Assembly (NCBI RefSeq): GCF_021869535.1
Contig: NW_026262668.1
Location: 23,379,732 to 23,443,731, forward strand
Direction of reading: 5' to 3'
DNA from: Mytilus californianus
Taxonomy: Eukaryota; Mollusca; Bivalvia; Mytilida; Mytilidae
Length of the DNA stretch: 64,000 bases
In this document: positions 11,340 through 23,277 of the stretch, in pieces
Position numbering within the stretch: position 1 is the first letter of the stretch
How the letters are laid out: each line of letters begins with the position of its first letter
Program-made: the position numbers and the translations under genes
Notes under the pieces: model-generated
What the model was told of the DNA's origin: nothing
The model's database searches: none
Seen by the model: only the letters and a program-made list of their open reading frames with translations

Positions 11340-12715
11340 CTTTAAAAATCTAAACATGTGTTAGATTCAGCATATCAAAGTACCCGAAGAATTCAATTTT
11401 TGTTAAAATCAAACTAAGTTTAATTTTGGACCCTTTGGACCTTAATGTAGACAAATTTAAAAAACGGGACCCTAAATTAAAAATCTAAAAACACAGTTAG
11501 ATTTGGCATATCAAAGAACCCCAATAATTCAATTTTTGATGAAATCAAACAAAGTTTAATTTTGGACCCTTTTGACCTCAATATGAACCAATCTGATAGC
11601 GGGCCCACAAATAAAAAATCTAAATACATGGTAAGATTCAGCATATCAAAGAACCCCATATATTCAATTTTTGTTGAAATCAAACAAAGTTTAATTTTGG
11701 ACCCCAATTTGGACCATCTTGAAAACTGGGCCAAAAATCTAAAATCTAAATACATGTTTAGATTCAGCATATCAAAGAACCCCATATATTCAATTTTTGT
11801 TGAAATCAAACAAAGTTTAATTTTGGACCCCAACTTGGACCAACTTGAAAACTGGTCCCATAATCAAAAATCTAAACACATGTTTAGATTCAGCATATCA
11901 AAGAACCCCAAAAATTCAATTTTTGTTAAAATCAAACTAAGTTTAATTTTGGACCCTTTGAACCTTAATGTAGAGCAATTTAAAAAACAGGACCCAAAAT
12001 TAAAAATCTAAATACACGGTTAGATTTGGCATATCAAAGAACCCCAATAATTCAATTTTTGATGAAATCAAACAAAGTTTAATTTTGGACCCTTTTGACC
12101 TCAATATGAACCAATTTGATAGCGGGCCCACAAATAAAAAATCTAAATACATGGTAAGATTCAGCATATCAAAGAACCCCATATATTCAATTTTTGTTGA
12201 AATCAAACAAAGTTTAATTTTGGACCCCAATTTGGACCAACTTGAAAACTGGGCCAAAAATCTAAAATCTAAATACATGTTTAGATTCAGCATATCAAAG
12301 AACCCCATATATTCAATTTTTGTTGAAATCAAACAAAGTTTAATTTTGGACCCCAACTTGGACCAACTTGAAAACTGGGCCCATAATCAAAAATCTAAAC
12401 ACATGTTTAGATTCAGCATATCAAAGAACCCTAAGAATTCAATTTTTGTTAAAATCAAACTAAGTTTAATTTTGGACCCTTTAGACCTTAATGTAGACAA
12501 ATTTAAAAAACGGGACCCAAAATTAAAAATCTAAATACACGGTTAGATTCGGCATATCAAAGAACCCCAATAATTCAATTTTTGATGAAATCAAACAAAG
12601 TTTAATTTTGGACCCTTTGGACCTCAATGTGGACCAATTTAAAAACGGGGCCCAAAATCCAAAAACTTAATACACGGTTAGATTCAGCATATTAAAGAAC
12701 CCCAAGAATTCAAGA
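11340..12715 (+). repeat. 130-bp satellite array with 523-bp higher-order repeat
   Basis: About eleven tandem units of ~130 bp ('agattcagcatatcaaagaa', 'ccccatatattcaatttttg', 'aaatcaaacaaagtttaatt', 'ttggacc'). Four different variants repeat together as a ~523-bp block: the stretch at 11477-11833 recurs at 12000-12356. The period is not a multiple of three, so the 149-residue open frames at 11562 and 12085, and the 118-residue frames on the other strand, are repeat artefacts. One orphan unit of the array lies inside the family-B head copy at 5.25 kb. Confidence 0.85.
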
Positions 12716-12719
12716 ATAA

Positions 12720-12995
12720 AACCCCATTGAAATTGATCAAGAAATAAGCAATTTATACGAAGTATCTTCTTTTGAACAATACTGTGCAATTGAATATTTC
12801 TTGCTATTGCGCAATACTGTACAATTGACAATTTCTTGCTATTGCGCAATATTGTGCTATTGGATATTTCTTGCTATTGCGCAATACTGTTAAATTGAAG
12901 ATTTCTTGCTATTGCGCAATACTGTGCAATTGAAGATTTCTTGCTATTGTGCAATACTGTGCAATTGAAAATTTCTTGCTATTTCACAATACTTA
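12720..12995 (+). repeat. 35-bp minisatellite
   Basis: About six copies of a 35-bp unit 'ttgctattgcgcaatactgt' + gcaattgaagatttc, with unit starts at 12801, 12836 and 12871. Each unit holds the palindrome TTGCGCAA. Single degenerate copies occur in family-A heads (about 7860, 23480 and 37220), which ties the minisatellite to the HINE-like elements. Confidence 0.8.
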
Positions 12996-13029
12996 TTATA
13001 TAATAATTTACACATCCTGTTTGGTGTGT

Positions 13030-13844
13030 ATCTCCTACCATATCATTATTATTTGCTTTTAAATATAAATCAGAAATAACCAACTTAAAATGGAAAATTT
13101 TAAAAGAAAAAAAAAAGGAAAAAAAGAAAAAAAAAAAAAAAAAAAATCCCCCCCCCCCAAATTTTTTGAACCCCCTTATGATTCATCACCCCCAAACTCA
13201 ATCCCAGCCTTCCCTTTGTGGTATGGTACCTTGCAGTACAATTTCAGAGAGATCCATACACTTGAACACAAGTTATTGTCTGTAAACTAGAAAAATGCTT
13301 ATTTTTGGCCCCTTTTTGGCCCCCAATTCCTAAACGTTTCGGGCAATTACCCCCAAACTCAATTCCAGCTTTCCCTTTGTGATATGGAACCTTGTAGTAC
13401 AATTTCAGAAATATCCAAACACTTACACACAAGTTATTGTCATGAAACTAGAAAAATGCTTGTTTTTTGCCCCTTTTTTGGCCCCTAATTCCTAAAATTT
13501 TGAGGCAATTACCCCCAAAATCAATCCCAGCATTCCCTTTGTGATATGGAACCTTGTGGTACAATGTCAGAGAGATCCATACACTTACACACAAGTTATT
13601 GTCTGAAAGTTACAAAAATGCTTATTTTTGGCCCCTTTTTGGCCCCTAATTCCTTAACCTTTGGTACCATAACCCCCAAAATCAATCCCAACCTTCCTTT
13701 TGTGGTATTGAACCTTATGGTGAAATTTCATGGAGATCCATTCACTTAAACTAAAGTTAGAGTGCGAAAACCAATGTGTCTTCGGACGACGCCGGACGAC
13801 GCCGGACGACGACGACGCCGGACGACGACGACGACGACGACGAC

Positions 13845-13876
<32 letters not shown>

Positions 13877-13936
13877 CGCCAACGTCATACCAATATACGA
13901 CCAAAAAATTTTTAATTTTTGCGGTCGTATAAAAAC
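13030..13936 (+). repeat. 3' part of family B element with (GAC)n and terminal hairpin
   Basis: After a poly-A/poly-C stretch, about four 160-bp units match those at 6355-7530. A long (GAC/GACGCCG)n tract follows at 13785-13880. The end is a hairpin TACGACC...GCGGTCGTA then TAAAAA (13895-13935). Together with the 130-bp array and the 35-bp minisatellite this forms one ~2.6-kb family-B element that lacks a recognisable head. The 61-67-residue open frames rich in Arg or Val at 13730-13949 are the microsatellite translated. Confidence 0.75.
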
Positions 13937-13997
13937 AGTTGATCACCACTGATTTCCAAACTGGTCCAAGAAATTGCTGATATAAACCTTTGATATA
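13937..13997 (+). repeat. Family C fragment, left side of the family D insertion
   Basis: 'cagttgatcaccactgattt', 'aagaaattgctgatataaac' matches the family-C unit; it stops at 'tttgatata' and the matching continuation ('ggcaagaattgtacatgtg') resumes at about 19845. The family-D array therefore lies inside an older family-C copy. Confidence 0.6.
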
Positions 13998-15420
13998 ACA
14001 AGAAATGATTGTAACAGGATGCTGTTACGAAGTCTCCCAAACGAAGCTCCCATAATTCGTAATTCCCAGGGTTGCCTGACATTGGGCAACGTCCAGTGAA
14101 AATTGGTTTGGTCCAGTAAAGTTATATGCATTAGTGATGCCTGGGGACAAACCTTGTATATCATTCAAATCATCTTGGCATGACAAACCAGAATATATAT
14201 GGTTTAGGGGTGGGGATCTCGACCATTTACAAGAAACTAGAACATTGGGGGTGGGGAGGAACCCCTGGGGACTGGCCCTATACGTCATTCAAATGTTCAT
14301 TACATGACGAACAGGAATATATATGGTTTAGGGGTGGGGATCTCAACCATTTACAAGATATTAGAACTTTCTCAAATGGCAGGGGGTCGGGATGACCCCT
14401 GGGGACTAACCCTGTATATCATTCAAACCAACTTCGCATGACAAACCAGAATATATATGGTTTAGGGGTGGGGATCTTGACCACTTAGAAGATATTAGAA
14501 CTTTCTTAAATGGCAGGGGGTGGGGGTGACCCCTGGGGACTAACCCTGTATTTCATTTGATGTGCTTTATCATGACAAACCAGAATATATATGGTTTAGG
14601 GGTGGGGATCTCGACCATTTACAAGATATTAGATCTTTCTCAAATGGCAGGGGGTCGGGATGACCCCTGGGGACTAACCCTATATATCATTTAAACCATC
14701 TTAGCATGACAAACCAGAATATATATGGTTTAGGGGTGGGGATCTTGACCACTTAGAAGATATTAGAACTTTCTTAAATGGCAGAGGGTGGGGTGACCCC
14801 TGGGGACTAACCCTGTATAACATTTGATGTGCTTTATCATGACAAACCAGAATATATATGGTTTAGGTGTGGGGATCTCGACCATTTACAAGATATTAGA
14901 ACTTTCTCAAATGGCAGGGGGTCGGGATGACCCCTTGGGACTAACCCTGTATATCATTCAAACCATCTTAGCATGACAAACCAGAATATATATGGTTTAG
15001 GGGTGGGGATCTTGACCACTTACAAGGTATTAGAACTTTCTTTAATGGCAGGGGGTGGGGGTGACCCCTGGGGACTAACCCTGTATTTCATTTAATGGGC
15101 TTTATCATTTAGAACATTTTCAATTAAAAAGATTGTGTCTATCACAAACGGTTTTCAATTTATAATCATTTTAAAATTTTAAAAAATAAAATCCCATAGG
15201 GTTCTATAGTAAAACCCTTTTTTCTTTTTGCCCCTCAAAGTACCCCTTTATAAACCCCATTGCTCAAACAAAACCCTGATTGCACCACTAGACATGTTAG
15301 TCTAACATATTGTGAAACCCTAAGTTAATCTGACAAGCGGTTTTGGAGAACGGGTGCGGACAAGTTCAAATTTAAAAGCGGCGGAAGAAGAAGAAGAAGA
15401 AGAAGAATAATAATAATAAC
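13998..15420 (+). repeat. Family D element, first of three head-to-tail copies
   Basis: Head 'aacaagaaatgattgtaaca' then ggatgctgttacGAAGTCTCCCAAACGAAGctccc; about seven 134-bp satellite units (motif starts near 14181, 14305, 14439, 14573, 14707, 14840, 14974); a ~270-bp unique tail ('cacaaacggttttcaattta', 'ccccattgctcaaacaaaac'); and a (GAA)n(AAT)n tract at 15383-15418. The next head begins immediately, with no terminal hairpin. Within the array two unit types alternate ('cttgaccacttacaag' and 'ctcgaccatttacaag'), giving a 268-bp higher-order period. Confidence 0.85.
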
Positions 15421-17375
15421 AAGAAATGATTGTAACAGGATGCTGTTACGAAGTCTCCCAAACGAAGCTCCCATAATTCGTAATTCCCAGGGTCGCCTGA
15501 CATTGGGCAACGTCCAGTGAAGATTGGTTTGGTCCAGTAAAGTTATATGCATTAGTGATGCCTGGGGACTAACCTTGTATATCATTCAAATCATCTTGGC
15601 ATGACAAACCAGAATATATATGGTTTAGGGGTGGGGATCTCGACCATTTACAAGATACTAGAACATTGGGGTGGGGAGGAGTCCCTGGGGACTGGCCCTA
15701 TACGTCATTCAAATGTTCATTACATGACGAACAGGAATATATATGGTTTAGGGGTGGGGATCTCAACCATTTACAAGATATTAGAACTTTCTCAAATGGC
15801 AGGGGGTTGGGATGACCCCTGGGGACTAACCTGTATATCATTCAAACCAACTTCGCATGACAAACCAGAATATATATGGTTTAGGGGTGGGGATCTTGAC
15901 CACTTAGAAGATATTAGAACTTTCTTAAATGGCAGGGGGTGGGGGTGACCCCTGGGGACTAACCCTGTATTTCATTTGATGTGCTTTATCATGACAAACC
16001 AGAATATATATGGTTTAGGGGTGGGGATTTCAACCATTTACAAGATATTAGAACTTTTTCAAATGGCAGGGGGTCAGGATGACCCCTGGGGACTAACCCT
16101 GTATATCATTCAAACCATCTTAGCATGACAAACCAGAATATATATGGTTTAGGGGTGGGGATCTTGACCACTTAGAAGATATTAGAAATTTCTTAAATGG
16201 CAGGGGGTGGGGTGACCCCTGGGGACTAACCCTGTATTTCATTTGATGTGCTTTATCATGACAAACCAGAATATATATGGTTTAGGGTTGGGGATCTCAA
16301 CCATTTACAAGATATTAGAACTTTCTCAAATGGCAGGGGGTCGGGATGACCCCTGGGGACTAACCCTGTATATCATTCAAACCATCTTAGCATGACAAAC
16401 CAGAATATATATGGTTTAGGGTTGGGGATCTTGACCACTTACAAGATATTAGAACTTTCTTAAATGGCAGGGGGTGGGGGTGACCCCTGGGGACTAACCC
16501 TGTATTTCATTTGATGTGCTTTATCATGACAAACCAGAATATATATGGTTTAGGGGTGGGGATCTTGACCATTTACAAGATATTAGATTTTTCTCAAATG
16601 GCAGGGGGTCGGGATGACCCCTGGGGACTAACCCTATATATCATTCAAACCATCTTAGCATGACAAACCAGAATATATATGGTTTAGGGGTGGGGATCTT
16701 GACCACTTACAAGATATTAGAACTTTCTTAAATGGCAGAGGGTGGGGGTGACCCCTGGGGACTAACCCTGTATAACATTTGATGTGCTTTATCATGACAA
16801 ACCAGAATATATATGGTTTAGGTGTGGGGATCTCGACCATTTACAAGATATTAGAACTTTCTCAAATGGCAGGGGGTCGGGATGACCCCTTGGGACTAAC
16901 CCTGTATATCATTCAAACCATCTTAGCATGACAAACCAGAATATATATGGTTTAGGGGTGGGGATCTTGACCACTTACAAGGTATTAGAACTTTCTTTAA
17001 TGGCAGGGGGTGGGGGTGACCCCTGGGGACTAACCCTGTATTTCATTTAATGGGCTTTATCATTTAGAACATTTTCAATTAAAAAGATTGTGTCTATCAC
17101 AAACGGTTTTCAATTTATAATCATTTTAAAATTTTAAAAAATAAAATCCCATAGGGTTCTATAGTAAAACCCTTTTTTCTTTTTGCCCCTCAAAGTACCC
17201 CTTTATAAACCCCATTGCTCAAACAAAACCCTGATTGCACCACTAGACATGTTAGTCTAACATATTGTGAAACCCTAAGTTAATCTGACAAGCGGTTTTG
17301 GAGAACGGGTGCGGACAAGTTCAAATTTAAAAGCGGCGGAAGAAGAAGAAGAAGAAGAAGAATAATAATAATAAC
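15421..17375 (+). repeat. Family D element, second copy (1,955 bp)
   Basis: It has the same head, about eleven 134-bp units, the same tail and the same (GAA)n(AAT)n tract. The head and tail are nearly identical to those of the flanking copies, and head-to-head spacing to the third copy is 1,955 bp. Minus-strand 86-residue frames at 15325-15585 and 17280-17540 are identical because they lie across the copy junctions; they are not genes. Confidence 0.85.
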
Positions 17376-19838
17376 AAGAAATGATTGTAACAGGATGCTG
17401 TTACGAAGTCTCCCAAACGAAGCTCCCATAATTCGTAATTCCCAGGGTCGCCTGACATTGGGCAACGTCCAGTGAAGATTGGTTTGGTCCAGTAAAGTTA
17501 TATGCATTAGTGATGCCTGGGGACTAACCTTGTATATCATTCAAATCATCTTGGCATGACAAACCAGAATATATATGGTTTAGGGGTGGGGATCTCGACC
17601 ATTTACAAGATACTAGAACATTGGGGTGGGGAGGAGTCCCTGGGGACTGGCCCTATACGTCATTCAAATGTTCATTACATGACGAACAGGAATATATATG
17701 GTTTAGGGGTGGGGATCTCAACCATTTACAAGATATTAGAACATTGGGGGTGGGGGGAACCCCTGGGGACTGACCGTATACGTCATTTAAATGTTCGAGA
17801 CATGACAAATAGGAATATATATGGTTTAGGGGTGGGGATCTCAACCATTTACAAGATATTAGAACTTTCTCAAAATGGCAGGGGGTCAGGATGACCCCTG
17901 GGGACTAACCCTGTACATCATTCAAACCATCTTAGCATGACAAACCAGAATATATATGGTTTAGGGGTGGGGATCTTGACCACTTAGAAGATATAAGAAC
18001 TTTCTGAAATGGCAGGGGGTGGGGGTGACCCCTGGGGACTAACCCTGTATTTCATTTGATGTGCTTTATCTGGACAAACCAGAATATATATGGTTTAGGG
18101 GTGGGGATCTCGGCCATTTACAAGATATTAGAACTTTCTCAAATGGCAGGGGGTCGGGATGACCCCTGGGGACTAACCCTGTATATCATTCAAACCATCT
18201 TAGCATGACAAACCAGAATATATATGGTTTAGGGGTGGGGATCTTGACCACTTACAAGATATTAGAACTTTCTTAAATGGCAGGGGGTGGGGGTGACCCC
18301 TGGGGACTAACCCTGTATTTCATTTGATGTGCTTTATCATGACAAACCAGAATATATATGGTTTAGGGGTGGGGATCTCGACCATTTACAAGATATTAGT
18401 ACTATCCCAAATGGCAGGGGGTCGGGATGACCCCTGGGGACTAACCCTGTATATCATTCAAACCATCTTAGCATGACAAACCAGAATATATATGGTTTAG
18501 GGGTGGGGATCTTGACCACTTACAAGATATTAGAACTTTCTTAAATGGCAGGGGGTGGGGTGACCCCTGGGGACTAACCCTGTATAACATTTAATGTGCT
18601 TTATCATGACAAACACGAACATATATGGTTTAGGGGTGGGGATCTCGACCACTTACAAGATATTAGAACTTTCTCAAATGGCAGGGGGTCGGGATGACCC
18701 CTGGGGACTAACCCTGTATATCATTCAAACCATCTTAGCATGACAAACCAGAATATATATGGTTTAGGGGTGGGGATCTTGACCACTTACAAGATATTAG
18801 AACTTTCTTAAATGGCAGGGGGTGGGGGTGACCCCTGGGGACTAACCCTGTATAACATTTGATGTGTTTTATGATGACAAACCAGAATATATATGGTTTA
18901 GGGGTGGGGATCTCGACCACTTACAAGATATTAGAACTTTCTCAAATGGCAGGGGGTCGGGATGACCCCTGGGGACTAACCCTGTATATCATTCAAACCA
19001 TCTTAGCATGACAAACCAGAATATATATGGTTTAGGGGTGGGGATCTTGACCACTTACAAGGTATTAGAACTTTCTTAAATGGCAGGGGGTGGGGGTGAC
19101 CCCTGGGGACTAACCCTGTATAACATTTGATGTGTTTTATGATGACAAACCAGAATATATATGGTTTAGGGGTGGGGATCTCGACCATTTACAAGATATT
19201 AGAACTTTCTCAAATGGCAGGGGGTCGGGATGACCCCTGGGGACTAACCCTGTATATCATTCAAACCATCTTAGCATGACAAACCAGAATATATATGGTT
19301 TAGGGGTGGGGATCTTGACCACTTACAAGGTATTAGAACTTTCTTAAATGGCAGGGGGTGGGGGTGACCCCTGGGGACTAACCCTGTATTTCATTTAATG
19401 GGCTTTATCATTTAGAACATTTTCAATTAAAAAGATTGTGTCTATCACAAACGGTTTTCAATTTATAATCATTTGAAAATTTTAAAAAATAAAATCCCAT
19501 AGGGTTCTATAGTAAAACCCTCTTTTCTTTTTGCCCCTCAAAGTACCCCTTTATAAACCCCATTGCACAAACAAAACCCTGATTGCACCACTAGACATGT
19601 TAGTCTAACATATTGTGAAACCCTAAGTTAATCTGACAAGCGGTTTTTGAGAACAGGTGCGGACAAGTTCAAATTTAAAAGCGGCGGAAGAAGAAGAAGA
19701 AGAAGAAGAAGAAGAAGAATAATAATAATAATAACTGAGCAAAAACAATAAGTCTTCCCAAACTTCGTTTGGGAGACTTAATAATAAGAACTGAGCAAAA
19801 ACAATAAGTCTTCCCAAACTTCGTTTGGGAGACTTAAA
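17376..19838 (+). repeat. Family D element, third copy, with terminal hairpins
   Basis: About fourteen 134-bp units are followed by the tail (with a few substitutions), a longer (GAA)n(AAT)n tract at 19685-19735, and two tandem copies of a 55-bp block ('aactgagcaaaaacaata' plus a hairpin AAGTCT-CCCAAAC / GTTTGGGAGACTT) at 19750-19780 and 19805-19835. The hairpin arm is complementary to AAGTCTCCCAAACGAAG in the head. Only this last copy has the hairpin. Confidence 0.85.
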
Positions 19839-20220
19839 TATCAGGCAAGAATTGTACATGTGCAAGTGCTTACAATACAAATTACTATAGAATTTACATT
19901 TCTAAGGTAAACAACTCCTGACAATAGACATTATGATATTAACCTTCCATATAAATTTCATAACTATCCTTCAAGAAATGTAGGCTTGAGAGTTCTAAAA
20001 CGCAATTTTCCATATAATTCATATTTCCAATTGGCACATAACTCTCTTGAAAATAGTTGATTGGCATTGATTTTCGAAATTGTCGGAGACATTGCTGATA
20101 TAACCCTTTGATATAAATTTGATAAAAATCTGGCAAGAATTGAACATGTGAGCATGCTTACTATGCCATTTTTCATATAATTCATATTTCTAAGGAGCAT
20201 AACTCTTATAATCAAATTGA
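19839..20220 (+). repeat. Family C fragment, right side of the family D insertion
   Basis: It resumes the family-C unit ('ggcaagaattgtacatgtg') and holds two degenerate ~165-bp units ('ccatataattcatatttcca', 'gacattgctgatataa'). No 3' hairpin is present. Confidence 0.6.
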
Positions 20221-21689
20221 TGGAAATAACTCATGGAAAGATTGGAAGAGTAGTTTGAATAATTTAGGTATGGTGTGGACAAAATAGAACATTAATAAAG
20301 CACTATTGCTGACAATTGTATTAACCGCAGGTCTTTAGAAGGAAAAGCACTTTTCCAGATGATAAAATGAGCTAAATGTGAATCAAATTGAATTTCGTTT
20401 AAACTGCAGTTAATATCTTAACCAAATAATGTTCCCGGAAACATGTTCAAAAAAAAAATGTGAATCAAAGATTCTTCTAATATTGAGTTTACCAAGTATC
20501 CTTGTAAGACATAGGACCGACAGATAGACTTGAAACTAAGAATTTTATTGTGTTAAAAAATAATCTAAAAGTTTTTTTTGGGGCATTTTGTAAGTTGAAA
20601 CATAGGTATACTATTTTTCTCCTCTGAGAATTGCTTATTGATTTTGAAAACAATTATCATAATTATATGACATTGAAGATTAAAATTGTAGAGTGTATTT
20701 TAATCAATTTATAATTTAAATATCTTTCAGCAAAGGGCATTGAAAATGTACTTTTTCAACATAAACAAATTAAAAAACTTATTTGTTGAAATGTGGATTC
20801 TTTCTTGATTGCAAAAATATATATACACTTCTTATATTCAAATGACAAAAATTGATAACAGACATTTGATTGAGAATAAACTAAAGAAAAAATGGTTTGT
20901 TCTTATTAAGAGTTTTATAAATTAAATAACTGTTTCAAGCCAATCACTGATAAAAAAATAAGCAAACTAACCTAAATTGTTGATTAATTACAGATGATTC
21001 TTGCAGATTTATCAAGTAAATTATAGGCCTTACTTGAATACCTTTTATATATTTATATTTAGATTTCATTTTTTTTTTTGAAAAAAAGATCTTGTTAATC
21101 CTTAATTAATCATTTGTCTTTCAGACAAAATTTACACAATCACTTTTGTACTGTAGATCAAAAGTAATACACTGTAACAGGCAATGAATAAATCTATCAT
21201 CTATATATATCAAACATATCTAATATATGCATTTGTGTATTCAATTATGAGGTCAAATATTTGTGTATTGAGATGTTTATTGAAGGGTCTGTATAATTAT
21301 GTAAGACTGAGGTTGATTACTAATGTGGTCAATATGATTGGCATTTAAGGAGGTGGGGCATTGTAATTAAGGCCCCACCTTGTCTCTGATTGTTTGGTGA
21401 TCATGACAGTTGTCAATTATACTAGTATTGTATCATTACTCAATTACCTAATCAAAATGACAAAAAAGCCTGGACATCAACACACCTTAAAGACATACAT
21501 ACTTGAATGAACTGCTCCAAAAATATAACTCAAATTTTTTACAGTTCATATGTGCATATGTGCACAGATATGAGAACTATAGGGAACTATATTTCAGTGT
21601 GTATACATTTTATAGATTTAGTAGCTAACCTGTGCTTAGTTACTTGTTGTTAGGGAGGCCGGTGCCTTAGGAAAGATTTAGAACAAGTT
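20221..21689. other. No gene seen; AT-rich spacer
   Basis: I found no exon with convincing splice sites or protein similarity. The sequence would lie in the large proposed intron of the minus-strand TNFR-like gene. Confidence 0.35.
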
Positions 21690-21940
21690 CCAATCTTTCC
21701 AAAAACAATTGATCTGCACTGTATTTGGACATGCTGATTCAAACCTTTGATATAAATTTCATAAAATTCTGGCAATTGTACACAGGAGAGCCCTTACATT
21801 GCAATTTTCCATATAATAAATGTTTCCAAGGGCATAACTCTTTGAACATTGATCTGTACCTATTTTCGAACTTGTCAGAAACATTGCTGATATTAACCAA
21901 TGATACAAATTTGATAAAAATCTGGCAAGATCAGTGGCAG
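21690..21940 (+). repeat. Family C fragment
   Basis: 'aaacaattgatctgcactgt', 'ttccatataataaatgtttc', 'caagggcataactcttt' and 'taaaaatctggcaagat' identify one and a half family-C units without ends. Confidence 0.6.
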
Positions 21941-21980
21941 TAAGATTTAAGGAATTAAATCTTTAGTTTTCCTTTTATTA

Positions 21981-22042
21981 GGCCTAAAAAAAAAATATTT
22001 GTGTTTCCGGTAAATCATTTTGAAAAATAGGGTTGGTAGGTC

Positions 22043-22077
<35 letters not shown>

Positions 22078-22424
22078 ACATTGTAAACGAAATCCGGAAA
22101 ATTATCATGGTTTTTCCGGGTCCGTAATTAGTTTCAAATACCGGAAGTGCGGCCATTTGCAATGTTTTTGAAGCACCTGCGGTGCAAATTTCTTTGATTT
22201 TAACCTATTTGGAATACCTTTTGACATAAATAAAATGTTTTACTGGCTTTCTGTGCCAGTAGAAGCAAGTTAGATAAATAATTATGTCGATTAACAGAAG
22301 CCTGTGTCAAAAACAGTGTCAATTGATACCTTTTTTTTTGAAGATCCAATAAAAAAATTAGGGTCGGGGCTAAAAAACAGGGTCGGTCGGGTTACCGGAA
22401 ACACAGATTTTTTTTTTCTCGGCC
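21981..22424. mobile_element. Non-autonomous TIR element flanked by TTA
   Basis: Terminal inverted repeats of about 30 bp: GGCCtaaaaaaaaaa-tatttgtgtttccggtaa on the left, and on the right its reverse complement (ttaccggaaacacaga...ctcGGCC). TTA flanks both ends (21978-21980, 22425-22427). The interior has poly-T and no coding capacity. Confidence 0.6.
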
Positions 22425-22694
22425 TTAATTGAATTGCTTTTAATAATAATATTAATATAATTATTATTTCCTCAAGCTGTTTATTCATTCATTCTCGTTA
22501 AACAACACTTGGCAAAGGCATTTTGCACAGCGAAAATTAACTATTGAAATATTAAAACTATTGTTGAAATACAGATTGAGAACAATCTCTACACTGATGG
22601 CAGCAGACTTAGTTTCTTGTTTTAAGAAAATTTTAAGAATCTACAATAAAAAAATCAACAATAATAAAAATTAATCAACAGCTTAAAAACATAC

Positions 22695-22765
22695 CGGTAC
22701 CATTAATCACATTGCCATTTTCTTCAAAATTACTGAAATCTATTCCTTCTGATTCATTTTCATTC
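22695..22765 (-). CDS. TNFR-like receptor gene, exon 5 (acidic linker)
   Basis: On the minus strand the acceptor gtattctag and the donor ACCG|gtatgt bound a 71-nt exon with only one open frame, reading NENESEGIDFSNFEENG and NVINGT. The frame enters after two bases of a split codon, exactly the phase left by the exon at 26856-26916 (AA|G, Lys). It ends in phase 1. The peptide is acidic and has no cysteine, which fits a stalk next to the membrane. Assignment to this gene rests on strand, order and phase. Confidence 0.5.
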
Positions 22766-23277
22766 CTAGAATACATGAAAGTAAAAACATGAAAATGCAT
22801 AAAATTTTTAATGTCAGTCATTAAAAGTGCCCTTCAAATTTTTTTTTTTTTTTTTGGCATAGTGTTAACTAAAGATCCTGAGGGGAAACACAAAAATATT
22901 TTTCAGTATCCAAGCTACTTTCACTCAGGAAGCAGTTGAAATGAAGCTTTTCATCCATGAATAAGGGTAATAAAAATTGGCTAATTTTAAAATATACAGA
23001 TTCAAATATATATATATATATATATGTATGTATGTGTCCAGCACATGTGTTTGGAAAAAAATATATATTGTAACTATGTCCCTAAGCTTTAAATAAAAAC
23101 ATACCAAAAATTTCTGGTATTCATGCTTTACTTTTCATATAAAATAATTACTAGTTTTAGTTTTAGTGACTCACTACATAAATTCGAACTCTGTCTACAA
23201 GTTTTGGTTCTTAGCATTGTGTATGAATTTCATAAAATTTGGATGAGGAAAATTTAAGGTAGCGTGCTCAAACAATA
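22766..23277. other. Intron sequence with (TA)n; no gene seen
   Basis: A short (TA)n(TG)n run lies at about 23005-23035. A poly-T run lies at 22838-22855. Nothing else is supported. Confidence 0.35.

Noticed and set aside
11477..12534. Open frames of 118-149 residues on both strands that look like a repeated protein
   Set aside because: They are readings of the 130-bp satellite. The 523-bp period is not divisible by three, both strands are open, and sequence is conserved equally at all codon positions.
13730..13949. Arg-rich (plus) and Val-rich (minus) open frames
   Set aside because: Translation of the (GAC)n microsatellite.
14181..19390. Regularly spaced repeats considered as a CRISPR-like array
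   Set aside because: Units are contiguous with no unique spacers of constant length, and the genome is clearly metazoan.
15325..19880. Repeated open frames of 61-115 residues (MTNQNIYGLGVGIST type, and minus-strand MIYKVSPQASL type)
   Set aside because: They lie in the 134-bp satellite or across copy junctions. Their identity is explained by duplication of DNA, and frames drift along the array because 134 is not a multiple of three.
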